Assembly: GCA_030760725.1 (NCBI GenBank)
Contig: JASWHV010000018.1
Span: 24,026,273-24,090,272 of the forward strand
Direction of reading: 5' to 3'
DNA length: 64,000 nucleotides
Source of the DNA: Neostapfia colusana
Taxonomy: Eukaryota; Streptophyta; Magnoliopsida; Poales; Poaceae
A program made the translations under genes and the position numbers. Below the pieces are notes generated by a model. It saw only the letters and a program-made list of their open reading frames with translations. It did no database searches and had not been told where the DNA came from. Below, piece by piece: positions 32,201-42,055 of this stretch (positions within the stretch are counted from its first letter, which is position 1; the number at the start of each line of letters is the position of its first letter).

Positions 32201-33235
32201 AGCTAGAACAGTACCGAAGACCTACCGGCTATATGGGAACCGGGAAACTGATGTAACTCGGGTAGCTGGGTGTTGAGGCATAGCTGGTCGTTCAGAGGGT
32301 AGGTTGAGAGCTCGAGGTGTAAATCGGCTGGCGGCACTGAGATGCGCGTGCAGGGACCTCTTGCTCGGGACGATTGGACCGGTTCAACATTTGGCTAACG
32401 GGTGAAAGGTAGTCGCGTACGGCGTCCGTGATGGTTGTTGTAGGCAACATCGAGTACGGGCGTACGTGACGGGTTGTTCGGGTAACCCTGCAGGTGTAAA
32501 TCGATTATAATCGCTGTCCCTCGCGGTCAGTGAGTACCACTTGTTCACTGTACTGTGACGTAGAAAGAACAGGCTAGTCACATGTTAAAATGTTGCTGAT
32601 TGAAAGCTGGACATTGATTGTTAATGATATGCTGTAGCTTAGAGCTAACTAAAGTTCTTTTCAACCTTGGGCAAAGTACATGAGAGAAATGCGTTTCTTG
32701 TTTGATTGCGGCTCTCTCATGTGCCCTAGCGTAAGGTTCTCCACAACCTGCTGCTAAAATCTTGAAAGTAAGGTTCTACTAATTATGCGAGTCCTTGCAA
32801 TTGATTTTTACCTCATGCAACCCATTACCCCTCATGTAGAAGTTCCATGTTTAGGTGAGACGGGTCAGACTTGCTGAGCCTTCGTGCTCACTGCTTGTGA
32901 TTGAAGCTTTTGCAGGGTTCTATGAGGAAGGGACTCCCGAAGACGAGACGGAACCCCAGGAGGGGAACCCCGTTGAGTGGGAGTCGTGCACGCCGCAGAG
33001 TTAGTGTGTGTGTGTGTGCTAGCAAGGACACGTTTGAGGGCTGAACGTGACTTGATGCGTAGTCTACGCCCGCGAGTGTGGACTAAACTTATTTCGATGT
33101 AAACATGTTCATAAAACTGTTTATGTAATAAACTTCCGCTTCCGCTTTGTACCTTTGACGTGTGTTATACGGTGCTGTGCAACGCAGCACCCCTCAGCGT
33201 GATCCTGGCTCGACAGGACCAATGGGGTCGTGTCA
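29209..33235 (+). repeat. C1 3' LTR (4.0 kb)
   Basis: 4027 bp, TGTAAGGGCCTCAG to GGGTCGTGTCA, the same length as the C2 5' LTR. It is AT-rich at both ends, with a GC-rich block around 29850-31020. Within it, short codon-like acidic stretches lie near 31745-31835 and 32916-33003 (see findings). A GT dinucleotide run is near 33006-33018. No clear TATA box was seen. It contains no credible gene. Confidence 0.93.
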
Positions 33236-33489
33236 TCAGTCTCCTGAGAAGATGAGCCAGCAAGGCACTTCGGCGGTTCCCGAAGAAAGCGCCGCAACGT
33301 GCACAAGTGGCAGTCTTGGGAACCGCTGCAGTAAAAGCAACCATCAGGTGGGCGCACGCTCCCACGATCCCGCGGCCGTTCGTGCTTCGGCAGCGGTCAA
33401 TGCGGGACTTAGAGAAAGTGCGCGGATCAGAAGAGACGGAGGTCCCACCTCGGGCTCGCTATCTCCCCCGAGATGGGCCCGGGAGCCAC
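33236..33489 (+). other. T5 3' untranslated region
   Basis: Matches the reverse complement of T6 35077-35340 and T3 22255-22475: GATGAGCC, then GGCACTTCGGCGGTTCCCGAAG, ending with CTCGGGCTCGCTATCTCCCCCGAG before the LTR. C1 was inserted in it (flank TCAGT at 33236-33240). No coding sequence. Confidence 0.8.
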
Positions 33490-33977
33490 TGTTGGTACCC
33501 ACGATATGGGGTACCCCGGCGCACAGGGGAAAAATGCCTAAGGAACTCGCCCTTCTCCGCAGGGAGAGCTCCGAAGGCGCCACGTGTCCGGCGGGGCCGG
33601 ACCTCACTCCTCAGAGGAGAGCTCCAGGCCCGCCACGTGGCATACAGAAGCCGGACCTCCCCCTCCGCGGGAGAGGGGTCCGAAGACGCCACATACCCGG
33701 CGGGGCCGGACCTCCCTCTCCTCAGAGAGGAGCACCGGGCCCGCCACGTGTCCTACGGAAGCTGAACCTCCCCCTCCGCGGGGAGAGGTCCGAAGGCTCC
33801 ACGTGTCCCGCGGAGCCGGACCCCCCCTCTCCTCTGAGGAGGGCTCCGGGTCCGCCACGTGGCCAGCAGAACGGCGCTGCCTGCCCCCGAGCGATAGGCA
33901 GCAGGCGTAAAGACGCCCCATACCTTGCCCGTACAAGGTATTCAAGGCCCGCGTCTTCCCAAGACGAGGAGCACGCC
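33490..33977 (+). repeat. T5 3' LTR, first part
   Basis: Starts TGTTGGTACC (one change from the family) and runs through U3 with several CCACGTGG boxes until T6 interrupts it after ACGCC. The LTR continues at 42056. Confidence 0.9.
33973..33977. repeat. Target site duplication of T6, left copy (ACGCC)
   Basis: ACGCC before the T6 3' LTR, repeated at 42051-42055 after its 5' LTR. Joining the flanks restores the T LTR sequence. Confidence 0.94.
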
Positions 33978-35076
33978 TGTCGAAGTGTGCGATCGACACT
34001 TCCCCCGGGCCTGCATTGGGCAGCCCGCGGAGGTTCTTTTTTCGGAGGGGCTAGTTCCTAACGGAGAGCTTGCTCGGATGGACGAGTTAGTGAGAGCTTG
34101 ACACGGGAAGTTTTACGTGGTTCAGGCCGCCGGAGCGTAAAACCCTACGTCCACGGCGAGCTATGGAGCTCGCTGTAATGCTTGCTGCTCAGGGACGGGG
34201 GCCTGAGCTTGGGGGTGAGTTACAGCTTGAGAGTGTATGGCTAGCGTATGAGTTGCAGAATGCGAACCCTTGCTATCGACGCCTACCCGAGCCTTTTATA
34301 GTCCAAGGCTCGGGCGGCTTACAAGGGAAGCCGGGACCCGACAGGTGGTCCCGGGAAGATTGTCTATTACCTACCGTATCTGTAGTTACGCCGGTGGTTG
34401 CCTCTGGTCGAAGGCTTCTGAGTCTTCATTTTGCCGCCCTGCCCATGCCGCGCACTAGTCATAGTGGTTGACGACGGCGCAGGCGGCATGGGATGTCTTG
34501 TCGCGGCGTTTATTACCTGGCAGGTTCTGACACCGCGCGCCAGTCTGTGATGCGACTGGGCGCAACGGCACCTGACAGGTGTGTGCTCCGCGTTTCCTCG
34601 TGTTGGGAAGACGCGGGCCTTGAATACATTGTACGGGCAAGGTGAGGGGCGCCTTTACGCCCGCTGCCTACCGCTCGGGGGCAGGCAGCACCGTTCTTCC
34701 AGCCACGTGGCGGGTCCGGAGCTCTTCTCTGAGGAGAGGGAGGTCCGGCCCCACTGGACGCGTGGCGCCTTCGGACCTCTCTCCCGCGGAGGGGGAGGTC
34801 CGGCTTCTGCATGCCACGTGGCGGGCCCGGAGCTCACATCTGAGGAGAGGGAGGTCCGGCACCGCTGGACGCATGGCGTCTTCGGACCCCTCTCCCGCGG
34901 AGGGGGAGGTCCGGCTTCTGTATACCACATGGCGGGCCCGGAGCTCTCCTCTGAGAAGAGGGAGGTCCGGCCCCGCCAGACGCGTGGCGCCTTCGGAGCT
35001 CTCCCTGCGGAGAAGGGCGAACATCTTAGGCATTTCACCCTGTGCGCGGGGGTACCCCATATCTCAGGTACCGACA
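33978..35076 (-). repeat. T6 3' LTR
   Basis: 1099 bp on the minus strand, TGTCGGTACC at 35076 to TTCGACA at 33978. TATAAAA is at 34294-34300. Its inner flank (35077 on) is the conserved pre-LTR segment of the family. Confidence 0.95.
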
Positions 35077-35567
35077 GTGGCCCCCGGGCCCATCTCGGGG
35101 GAGATAGCGAGCCCGAGGTGGGACCTCCGTCTCTTCCGATCCGCGCACTTTCTTTAAGTCCCGAATTGGCCGCTGCCGGAGCACGAACGGCCGCGGGGTC
35201 GTGAGAGCATGCGCTCACTTGATGACTGCTTTTACTGCGGTGGTTCCCAAGGCTGCCACTTCTGCATGTTGCGGTGCTTTCTTCGGGAACCGCCGAAGGG
35301 CCTTGCCGGCTCATCTTCTTAAGAGACTGACTCCTTGCCCCCACCGCTCCAGTTAAGCGGCTTGGGCCCACCCGTCATTGGCACTCGGTCTTGGAACCGA
35401 AGCGGTTGCGGGTGCGGGGTATTCGAAGAGTTCCGAATCGCTTGGAACTGCACCGGGAAGCTTTTTAGAGGGGGTCTCACCCACATTGTATCTTTCCTTC
35501 GCACTTCTCTGCGTTTCTTCTTGGACTCTTGCGCTTTTGCTTTCTTGCCTTTGAGCTCTCCCTTGCC
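35077..35567. other. T6 3' UTR / upstream region of antisense ORF
   Basis: On the element strand this is the segment preceding the 3' LTR. On the plus strand it lies upstream of the antisense ORF. It contains the CAAGGC-bordered GGCGGTTCCCGAAG block shared with T3 and T5, and the plus-strand pyrimidine-rich stretch TTCCTTCGCACTTCTCTGCG (35492-35511) before the ATG. No TATA box was identified with confidence. Confidence 0.55.
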
Positions 35568-36695
35568 ATGGCTTCCAACCCACTGCCAGAGAAGAAACAC
35601 GCTCGATCCCCTCCAGAAACGGCGCCGGTGCCAAGTCGGGATTCTGGGGTGCCTGACACTCCCTCCGGTGGCGACTCGAAGAGGCCCCGGGCTGATGTGC
35701 AGGGGGAAGCCTCTGTGGCGTCTTCTGTTCCGCCAGTCCAAGCGACTGCGGAGCGGTCGTCGGAGACGGTAGCGGGCTCTGGAAATCCTACCCCGGCTCG
35801 GAAGTCGGGGTTTAGAGCCCGCTGGAGTGTCCGCGCTTCCCGGCCTTCCCCGTCTTGCGGGGAATCTGTGCTGATGCGCTCGGAGCCAGGGGCAACTGCT
35901 GCGGCCCCCAGGCCAGCGCGGACTTCTCCTGTTCCGGTGTGCCTGGACTCCGCGGCGGCGCCGTCTCTTCCTGCCGAGACGGCTACCGCGGCCCCCGAGC
36001 CAGCACAGGTTGATCCTGCACTAGGCGGCCTGGCTCCTCCTCCAGCTCCGTCTTCCCCGGCTTGTCCCTCTCATCAGGTCAAGGAGCCAGAAGCTGAAAA
36101 GAGCCCGGCTAGCCTGGCTGCCAGTGCCGCGGAGCCAGCTTCTCTTGATCGACGTCTCGTCTCGGCGGCTGGCGCGTCGGCTCTTCCTGAGGACGAGGTA
36201 ATGGAGGAGGTCGGAGAGACTGCCCCAGCCTCTGTTGCTCCATTGCCTCTGGCGGACGCCTTCGCGCTTGCCGAGTCGAGCGTCCGGCAGGTCTTGGCTG
36301 CACTAGGGCGCGAGCGGGAGGAGTATACGGTTGAACGGGACCGCCTCCTCACCTGGGGGAACCTTTTGCGGGAGAGGACCGCGAAGGTTAAGAGCGAGCT
36401 CGACTCCAGGCGGGAGTTGCTCGACTTCAGGGAAACGCTTGTCGACCGGATGAAGCGGGCTGTTGACCGCATGGACACCCAGTCGCGGCGGATCAACAGG
36501 GAGGCCCTGGAGGCTCACGCCCGGGCTGAAGAGAGCCTCTCTGCTGCTGTGGAAATGCGACAGCGGTTGGAGCGCCGTGAAATCGCCGTTCAGGAGCGGG
36601 AGCGTTCCGTGGCAGCTGAGGCAGAGAGGGTCGCCGCGCAGCTGGCTGCGGGCAAGGATACCTCCGAGCTCGGATGGAGGAGCTGGAGATTCTGA
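35568..36695 (+). CDS. Antisense accessory ORF of T6, N-terminal part
   Basis: The frame opens at an ATG in good plant context (GCCATGGC) with MASNPLPEKKHARS and runs 375 codons, antisense to T6. Residues 1 to about 215 are Pro/Ala/Ser-rich with basic patches. From about 228 (LADAFALAES) to 370 it is highly charged with heptad-like spacing (LRERTAKVKSELDSRRELLD; MRQRLERREIAVQERER), predicting a long coiled coil. It ends by frameshift near 36670. The correct continuation is the next entry. I recognise no enzyme domain. Tat elements of plants are known to carry extra ORFs between pol and the 3' LTR, some antisense (gene 23 of maize Grande). Function is unknown. Confidence 0.7.
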   Translation: MASNPLPEKKHARSPPETAPVPSRDSGVPDTPSGGDSKRPRADVQGEASVASSVPPVQATAERSSETVAGSGNPTPARKSGFRARWSVRASRPSPSCGESVLMRSEPGATAAAPRPARTSPVPVCLDSAAAPSLPAETATAAPEPAQVDPALGGLAPPPAPSSPACPSHQVKEPEAEKSPASLAASAAEPASLDRRLVSAAGASALPEDEVMEEVGETAPASVAPLPLADAFALAESSVRQVLAALGREREEYTVERDRLLTWGNLLRERTAKVKSELDSRRELLDFRETLVDRMKRAVDRMDTQSRRINREALEAHARAEESLSAAVEMRQRLERREIAVQERERSVAAEAERVAAQLAAGKDTSELGWRSWRF

Positions 36696-37297
36696 AGGCA
36701 GACTTTGACTTGAGGGATGAACAGGTCTCCCATGATCGCCAGGCGGTCTTGGACCGGGAGTTGACTGCCGGCTTCAGGGCCGCTGAGTTGGAGCGGCTAG
36801 CCGAGACTCTCCGCCTTCGGGAGAGTTCCCTGGCGGCCAAGGAGAAGGAATTCTCCGAGAGGAACCTGGAGGCTCTGCGGGCGGCCCGCCGCGAGGTGGA
36901 GGAGCTCTCAGCCCTACGGTCCTCCAAGGCCCTTGCGGTCTCAAGCTTCGTGGATCGAGTGGGGTCCGCCCTGATCCCTCTTGGTTTCAGTCCGGTGAGG
37001 GCCGCAACTCCCGCATTGCAGGTGGCAGAGGTGATCCCTGAATTGGAGTCGATCGGCACCAAGCTGGACAGACTCGACTCGGTGGTCGCCAGCGAGCTTG
37101 AAGCCGAGGGCCGCGGCTTAGCTTTAGAGGTCGCCTCACATGTGCTGGCATGCTTCAAGAGCCGCGACCCCTCTTTCTCACTGGAGCCAGCAAGAGAGGG
37201 CCCAGCCGCGGAGCGGGAGGAAGCTGCCAGGGCTGAAGTCGAGGATGTGGCCGCCCTTGTAGCCGCAAGGTTCCGGCGAGAGCCGGGAGGTCCTTAG
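36674..37297 (+). CDS. Antisense accessory ORF of T6, C-terminal part
   Basis: This 207-codon frame continues the coiled coil (MEELEILKADFDLRDEQVSH) after what looks like one lost base near 36670. It has more heptad sequence, then a compact segment (SALIPLGFSPVRAATPALQ; KLDRLDSVVASELEAEGRG) with alternating hydrophobics, and ends DVAALVAARFRREPGGP. A diverged copy of the last 180 codons survives open at 57931-58474. This shows the protein is a recurrent component of the family and not a chance frame. Joined across the shift, the full product would be about 575 residues. Confidence 0.68.
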   Translation: MEELEILKADFDLRDEQVSHDRQAVLDRELTAGFRAAELERLAETLRLRESSLAAKEKEFSERNLEALRAARREVEELSALRSSKALAVSSFVDRVGSALIPLGFSPVRAATPALQVAEVIPELESIGTKLDRLDSVVASELEAEGRGLALEVASHVLACFKSRDPSFSLEPAREGPAAEREEAARAEVEDVAALVAARFRREPGGP

Positions 37298-38657
37298 GAC
37301 TTGCTTCTTCCTTTTTTTATCGAGTCTGTAGTCCAGCTCAAGGAGCCTTGTTTAATTTGACTCTCTTGGATACTTGTGTCTGTGATACTTTTTCCCTCCT
37401 TCTTGGCTTTGCCTGGCTGAGTCCTTAGCTCCGCAAGGTACTCAGAGGTCATTTCCAATCTCGGAGCTTCGCACAGACACCCCCCCCGGGTCCTAACCGT
37501 GTTAGGGGCCCCCGGAAGTCTCAGAACCTCGCCGTATGGGGGGCTCCAAATCTGCCGGCCACGTGGTGGGTCCGGAGCTCCTCCTCAAGAGACGGGAGCT
37601 CCGGTCATGTTGGACACGTAGGGCTTTCGGAGCCCTCCCGCTGAGGGGGGAGGTCCGGTTCCTGCCTGCCATGTGGCGAGCCCAGAGCCCTTCTCAAGGA
37701 AGGAGAGAGTTCCGGGCCTGCTGGACACGCGGGGCCTCCGGGCCCCGCCCCAGCTGGAGGGGCGGGTCCCGGTCCTTCCAGTCCCAGGCCGTTGTAGCTG
37801 GTAGCTCCTTTCCCCCCGCTTCATGCAATCCCTGTTGCCGTAACCTGAAGGTCCTGCACACAGGTAGAGGGAACGTAATTCTCCTCGGGGGGTCCTCCCC
37901 TCCTGTCTCCTAGTCTTATCCGTCTTATGGTCCTGGCCCGCTATACGGGGCTTGGGCAATTCTGTGCACGAGGCGCCGGAGCTCTGGCTCCCTCCGAGGT
38001 CCGGGTACGGCCGTCCGATCCCTAGTACCGGGCCATGCGCTGGGGAAGCAGAGTGCACGCGCTTTGGGTTCATGACCAGGCAAAGCGGACGTACTCCCCT
38101 GGACCTCCGGAGAGCAGGATGCGCATGTTTTGGGCTCTGGGCCCGCTAAGCTGGATACGCACCCTGGACCCCCCATGCACAATGCTGGCCTTTCCTGGAG
38201 GTGACCAACTGACACCGCAACACCTGACTGGGGGAGGCCCGAGAGACTCACTCGGCCATCGGCAGGTGCCTCAAGCGCAGCCGCCTTCGGGAGGATAGCA
38301 AATGCCGACTATGGATGAGCGCAGGAGAGGGGGAGCTAGACGTATGATGAACATACAGAGATAGTGCGATCATAAAAATTAATGCATAGTTTAAATGAGC
38401 GCATGAGAAGGAGCTAAGTAGAACAGGTCTCTGTATTCGCGCCCATAGGTGGAATTCTGGCTGTTCGTGGGGGCAATGTTCCGCCTCGTCTACAAGGGAA
38501 GCAAGACTCTACGCGCTTAGGGTCGGAACCAGGCTAAACTGGACGTAGTCCTGTACCGTCCCTTGAGACTTAGCTACCCCAAGCTCTGTTCCTAAGTTCT
38601 ATGGAGTCTATTACAGAAGTGAATAACCCTGTTCTACCAATGCTCAGTAAGTAGGAC
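37298..38657. other. T6 3' region between antisense ORF and pol remnant
   Basis: No credible gene. The block 37536-37790 is the reverse complement of the CACGTG/GAGCTCC repeat seen in T3 at 21840-22060. The segments around 38200-38340 and 38490-38610 match the T4 and T3 3' UTRs. A short A/T-rich stretch lies at 38365-38395. Confidence 0.6.
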
Positions 38658-39080
38658 TTACAGTGTTGCTCCATGGCAAGGATTTTTGGGAATGGATCCT
38701 ACTATCGGTTGAAAGGCATGTGTACCTGGGGCGGCAGCTTTCATGATTCGGAAGGGACCTTCCCTGCTGGGGGAGAGATTATGGGTCCTTCTTGGAATAT
38801 AGCGTGCCACTTCACCAGGCTGCCCTCTTGCGGCCCCCTTCGCGTTTGGTTCTTTGGCGGTAGTGCTTAGAGCACTAGCCGAGACCTTGCATTGTGGGGT
38901 GTTCCCTGCAAACCGAGTCTTGTCGAAGTTGTTGTCTTCACGCTGGATCAGGTCCTGCGTGGCTTCTCTCGGGGCCCCCCGGGGAGTTCTCCCCTTCTGG
39001 CTAAGGCCTTCAAGGGGTAGGTGGACCCGGGATCGCTTTGGATGACCTAAGGCGTCCCCCCCTTCTGGCAAGGCCTTCAA
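38658..39080 (-). pseudogene. T6 post-gag segment with integrase C-terminal tail
   Basis: Frame of 140 codons downstream of gag on the element strand. Its first half (PLEGLSQKGRTPRGAPREA) has no known counterpart in T2 or T3. A second part, about 38720-38830, reads THNLSPSREGPFRI and corresponds to THKLSPSWEGPFRV, the last segment of T3 integrase. So pol has been reduced to this tail. The same gag-to-tail arrangement is present in T7, so the deletion predates both insertions. Confidence 0.7.
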
Positions 39081-39146
39081 GGGGTTGACGGACCCTAGGC
39101 AGCCCCCGAGAGGTATGTTCGAGGCACGGAGGCGTGCCGCAGCTGG

Positions 39147-40895
39147 CTAACGCCTTGGCCCGTCATCGTCGGAACTGGAGTCCTCAGCGTCATGTACTGT
39201 CTTTATGACACGCTGAGGCTCCTGGAACCCCACCTGGTGGGCAGCGGTGACTGGGGCATCGGCCTTCTGTTTGCCATCCCTCTGAGGGTAGGGCGGTGCT
39301 TCAGCACTCTGCTGTCTTCCATTGCGGAAGCGCTCTGCGAGCCTCTGGATCTCCCAGCACTCGGCAGCTGTATGGTTGCAGGTGCCATGCACGGGGCATA
39401 GCCCGCCTTGGCCACTGTCTGGGGCCGGTGATTGCCGCTGCCTCTTGTCGGGGCGCGGCCCCCGAGCTCCACTGGTTGTCGCAGCTGCGGCAACGGGGGC
39501 CGTGAATGGTGACTTCATCTTCCCATTCCCCCGGTTCTTGGTCTTCTTGCCACCCCCATAGGCAGCAGCACCGGACCCGGGCTGCCCTCCTGACTCGGAG
39601 GTCGGCAGTGCGTGCCAGTTCCGCCCTTCGGCTGCTCTGGCGCACATGTCCGCCAGGCTAAAGAGCTCCGAGACGTCGCTGACCTCTCTGGTCGCGAGCT
39701 TCTCGAGCATTTTCTTGTCCCGGACACTCTGTCGGAACGCCACCACCACAGAGGCGCTTTGGATATGTGGGATGGTGTTGCGCACCTGAGAGAACCGCTG
39801 GATGAAAGAGCGCAGCGACTCCCCAGGTTGTTGTTTGACGGCGTGGAGGTCGAGCTCCGTGCCGGGACGTGTGTAGGAGCTGCCGAAGTTGGCGACGAAC
39901 TGCCGGCAGAGCTCACCCCAAGAGGTTATGGACCCCTGGGGTAGATTCATGAGCCAGAACCGGGCTGGGCCGGTCAAGGCGACGGGAAAGTAGTTGGCCA
40001 TGACAGCCTCATCGCCTCCTGCAGAAAGTACGGAGGTGGAGTAGATCTGGAGGAACTCCGCTGGGTTGACGCTTCCGTCGTACTTCTCGGGCAAGTGCGG
40101 GCAAAACTTGCGCGGCCACCTTGTGAAGCGAAGGTGGGGTGCAAGGGCCGCACATCCTGCACCTGCTGCTGCAGGTACTGGCGCTGCGAACAGGTGGTTC
40201 GCACCTGGCACCACGTATCCCGGCATGGGCAAGGCTGCACCGTAGACCGGAGCCGCTACTTGCGGCGCATATGGTGGTGGCATATGTTGCGCAGCATATG
40301 CCTGAGGCGGGGCTCGCATGGCGAAGGCCTGCCCTTCTGGTTGCGTCGAGGCCGACGACATGCTGTCGCCTCCCTCATGGTTGCGACGCCTTTCTTGACG
40401 TCGCTCGAGGTACACCCGGGCGTCCTGCCCCAAGTGGCACCGTTCCAGTTCCCTTCGCAGGTCCGTCGACAGGAGCCTGGAGGAGCTGGAATCCGCCGTT
40501 AGCTCGTCAACCGTGGGTGTGCGCGTCAGCGACACAGTCGGTTGCCCCGGGCGCCGCCCTCGCCGAAACCGAGGGTTCACGGCGGCGACGACGAGGCGGT
40601 CCACCTCGCGGACCCATTGCTGGGTCGCTGAATGGGGCGCATCCCCTGCAGGTGGGTTGCGCAGCAGCGCTCTTGCTGCAGCTAGCGCACCTCCATGGTG
40701 TACGCTCAGCGCTGCAGAAGACCTCACGCTGGTCGGGGCCTGCATAGCCGGAGTCGGCGTTGCCGGAGTCGGCTGCTGGCTACCCGCTTGTGCCGACACA
40801 CTCCGTCCTGAGTGCGTCGACATGTACTCCCCGCTGGTCACGGTTCGCCGTGAATGCGGTGGGGGAGAGTTTGCCGCTGAAGGGAGCTTGGTCAT
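39147..40895 (-). CDS. gag: T6 gag (intact)
   Basis: 582-codon open frame, MTKLPSAANSPPPHSRR to GPRR-stop. The N-terminal half is Ala/Pro/Gln-rich. The capsid core is at about residues 250-410 (RWPRKFCPHLPEKYDG, ELCRQFVANFGSSYTRPGTE, FIQRFSQVRNTIPHIQ). The basic linker (KKTKNRGNGKMKSP) is followed by a knuckle of C-x2-H-x4-H-x4-C form (CPVHGTCNHTAAEC) and a serine/aspartate-rich end (EDSSSDDDGPRR). It has its own stop, without the protease domain that follows in T2/T3. It is the only undamaged T gag in the window and could in principle package T6 RNA. Confidence 0.92.
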   Translation of the reverse strand: MTKLPSAANSPPPHSRRTVTSGEYMSTHSGRSVSAQAGSQQPTPATPTPAMQAPTSVRSSAALSVHHGGALAAARALLRNPPAGDAPHSATQQWVREVDRLVVAAVNPRFRRGRRPGQPTVSLTRTPTVDELTADSSSSRLLSTDLRRELERCHLGQDARVYLERRQERRRNHEGGDSMSSASTQPEGQAFAMRAPPQAYAAQHMPPPYAPQVAAPVYGAALPMPGYVVPGANHLFAAPVPAAAGAGCAALAPHLRFTRWPRKFCPHLPEKYDGSVNPAEFLQIYSTSVLSAGGDEAVMANYFPVALTGPARFWLMNLPQGSITSWGELCRQFVANFGSSYTRPGTELDLHAVKQQPGESLRSFIQRFSQVRNTIPHIQSASVVVAFRQSVRDKKMLEKLATREVSDVSELFSLADMCARAAEGRNWHALPTSESGGQPGSGAAAYGGGKKTKNRGNGKMKSPFTAPVAAAATTSGARGPRPDKRQRQSPAPDSGQGGLCPVHGTCNHTAAECWEIQRLAERFRNGRQQSAEAPPYPQRDGKQKADAPVTAAHQVGFQEPQRVIKTVHDAEDSSSDDDGPRR

Positions 40896-40930
40896 CTTCG
40901 TCGGCGGAAACTCGTCGCGCTAGGGGAAAA

Positions 40931-40950
40931 GCCCCCTACCTGGCGCGCCA
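40931..40950 (-). other. T6 primer binding site
   Basis: Minus strand TGGCGCGCCAGGTAGGGGGC, a perfect consensus, two bases from the LTR. Confidence 0.85.
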
Positions 40951-40952
40951 AA

Positions 40953-42050
40953 TGTCGAAGTGTGCGATCGATACTTCCCCCGGGCCTGCACTGGGCAGCC
41001 CGCGGAGGTTCTTTTTTTGGAGGGGCTAGTTCCTAGCGGAGAGCTTGCGCGGATGGACGATTTAGTGAGAGCTTGACACGGGAAGTTTTACGTGGTTCAG
41101 GCCGCCGGAGCGTAAAACCCTACGTCCACGGCGAGCTATGGAGCTCGCTGTATTGCTTGCTGCTCATGGCCGGGGGCCTGAGCTTGGGGGTGAGTTACAG
41201 CTTGAGAGTGTATGGCTAGCGTATGAGTTGCAGAATGCGAACCCTTGCTATCGACGCCTACCCGAGCCTTTTATAGTCCAAGGCTCGGGCGGCTTACAAG
41301 GGAAGCCGGGACCCGACAGGTGGTCCCGGGAAGATTGTCTATTATCTACCGTATCTGTAGTTACGCCGGTGGTTGCCTCTGGTCGAAGGCTTCTGAGTCT
41401 TCATTTTGCCGCCCTGCCCATGCCGCGCACTAGTCATAGTGGTTGATGACGGCGCAGGCGGCATGGGATGTCTTGTCGCGGCGTTTATTACCTGGCAGGT
41501 TCTGACACCGCGCGCCAGTCTGTGATGCGACTGGGCGCAACGGCACCTGACAGGTGCGTGCTCCGCGTTTCCGCGTCTTGGGAAGACGCGGGCCTTGAAT
41601 ACCTTGTACGGGCAAGGTGAGGGGCGCCTTTACGCCCGCTGCCTACCGCTCGGGGGCAGGCAGCACCGTTCTTCCAGCCACGTGGCGGGTCCAGAGCTCT
41701 TCTCTGAGGAGAGGGAGGTCCGGCCCCGCTGGACGCATGGCGCCTTCGGACCTCTCTCCCGCGGAGGGGGAGGTCCGGCTTCTTCATGCCACGTGGCGGG
41801 CTCGGAGCTCACCTCTAAGGAGAGGGAGGTCCGGCCCGCTGGACGCATGGCGTCTTCGGACCCCTCTCCCGCGGAGGGGGAGGTCCGGCTTCTGTAAGCC
41901 ACGTGGCGGGCCCGGAGCTCTCCTCTGAGGAGAGGGAGGTCCGGCCCCGCCAGAAGCGTGGCGCCTTCGGAGCTCTCCCTGCGGAGAAGGGCGAGCACCT
42001 TAGGCATTTCACCCTGTGCGCGGGGGTACCCCATATCTCAGGTACCGACA
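40953..42050 (-). repeat. T6 5' LTR
   Basis: 1098 bp on the minus strand, TGTCGGTACC at 42050 to TTCGACA at 40953. TATAAAA is at 41269-41275. It differs from the 3' LTR at scattered positions. The outer flank is ACGCC (42051-42055). Confidence 0.95.
41269..41275 (-). promoter_or_regulatory. TATA box of T6 5' LTR
   Basis: TATAAAA on the minus strand in the conserved GGACTATAAAAGGCTCGG context. Probable promoter for the gag transcript. Confidence 0.7.
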
Positions 42051-42055
42051 ACGCC
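42051..42055. repeat. Target site duplication of T6, right copy (ACGCC)
   Basis: Matches 33973-33977. Confidence 0.94.

Larger units (their letters stand above)
26171..33235 (+). mobile_element. C1: 5'-truncated chromovirus (Tekay/Del-like)
   Basis: Plus-strand Ty3/gypsy element keeping the end of protease, RT, RNase H, integrase, a chromodomain-like tail and a full 3' LTR (29209-33235). By homology to C2 about 8.3 kb of the 5' side (LTR, leader, extra ORF, gag, most of protease) is gone, replaced by a T5 integrase scrap at the 26170/26171 junction. The right flank (33236 on) is the T5 3' UTR. Confidence 0.9.
33978..42050 (-). mobile_element. T6: complete non-autonomous Tat-lineage element with an antisense ORF
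   Basis: Minus-strand element of 8073 bp with LTRs 40953-42050 (5') and 33978-35076 (3') and a perfect ACGCC target duplication. Both LTRs share the private end variant GTGTGCGATCGA. The interior holds an intact gag (39147-40895). A deletion removes protease, RT, RNase H and almost all of integrase. A 3' region follows that contains a long coiled-coil ORF on the opposite (plus) strand (35568-37297). It would need enzymes from an autonomous relative such as T2/T3 to move. The cinful/zeon pair of maize is a known example of a gag-only partner. Confidence 0.93.

Noticed and set aside
33003..33020. GT microsatellite
   Set aside because: A short run within the C1 LTR, reduced in the C2 copy. Ordinary simple-sequence variation.
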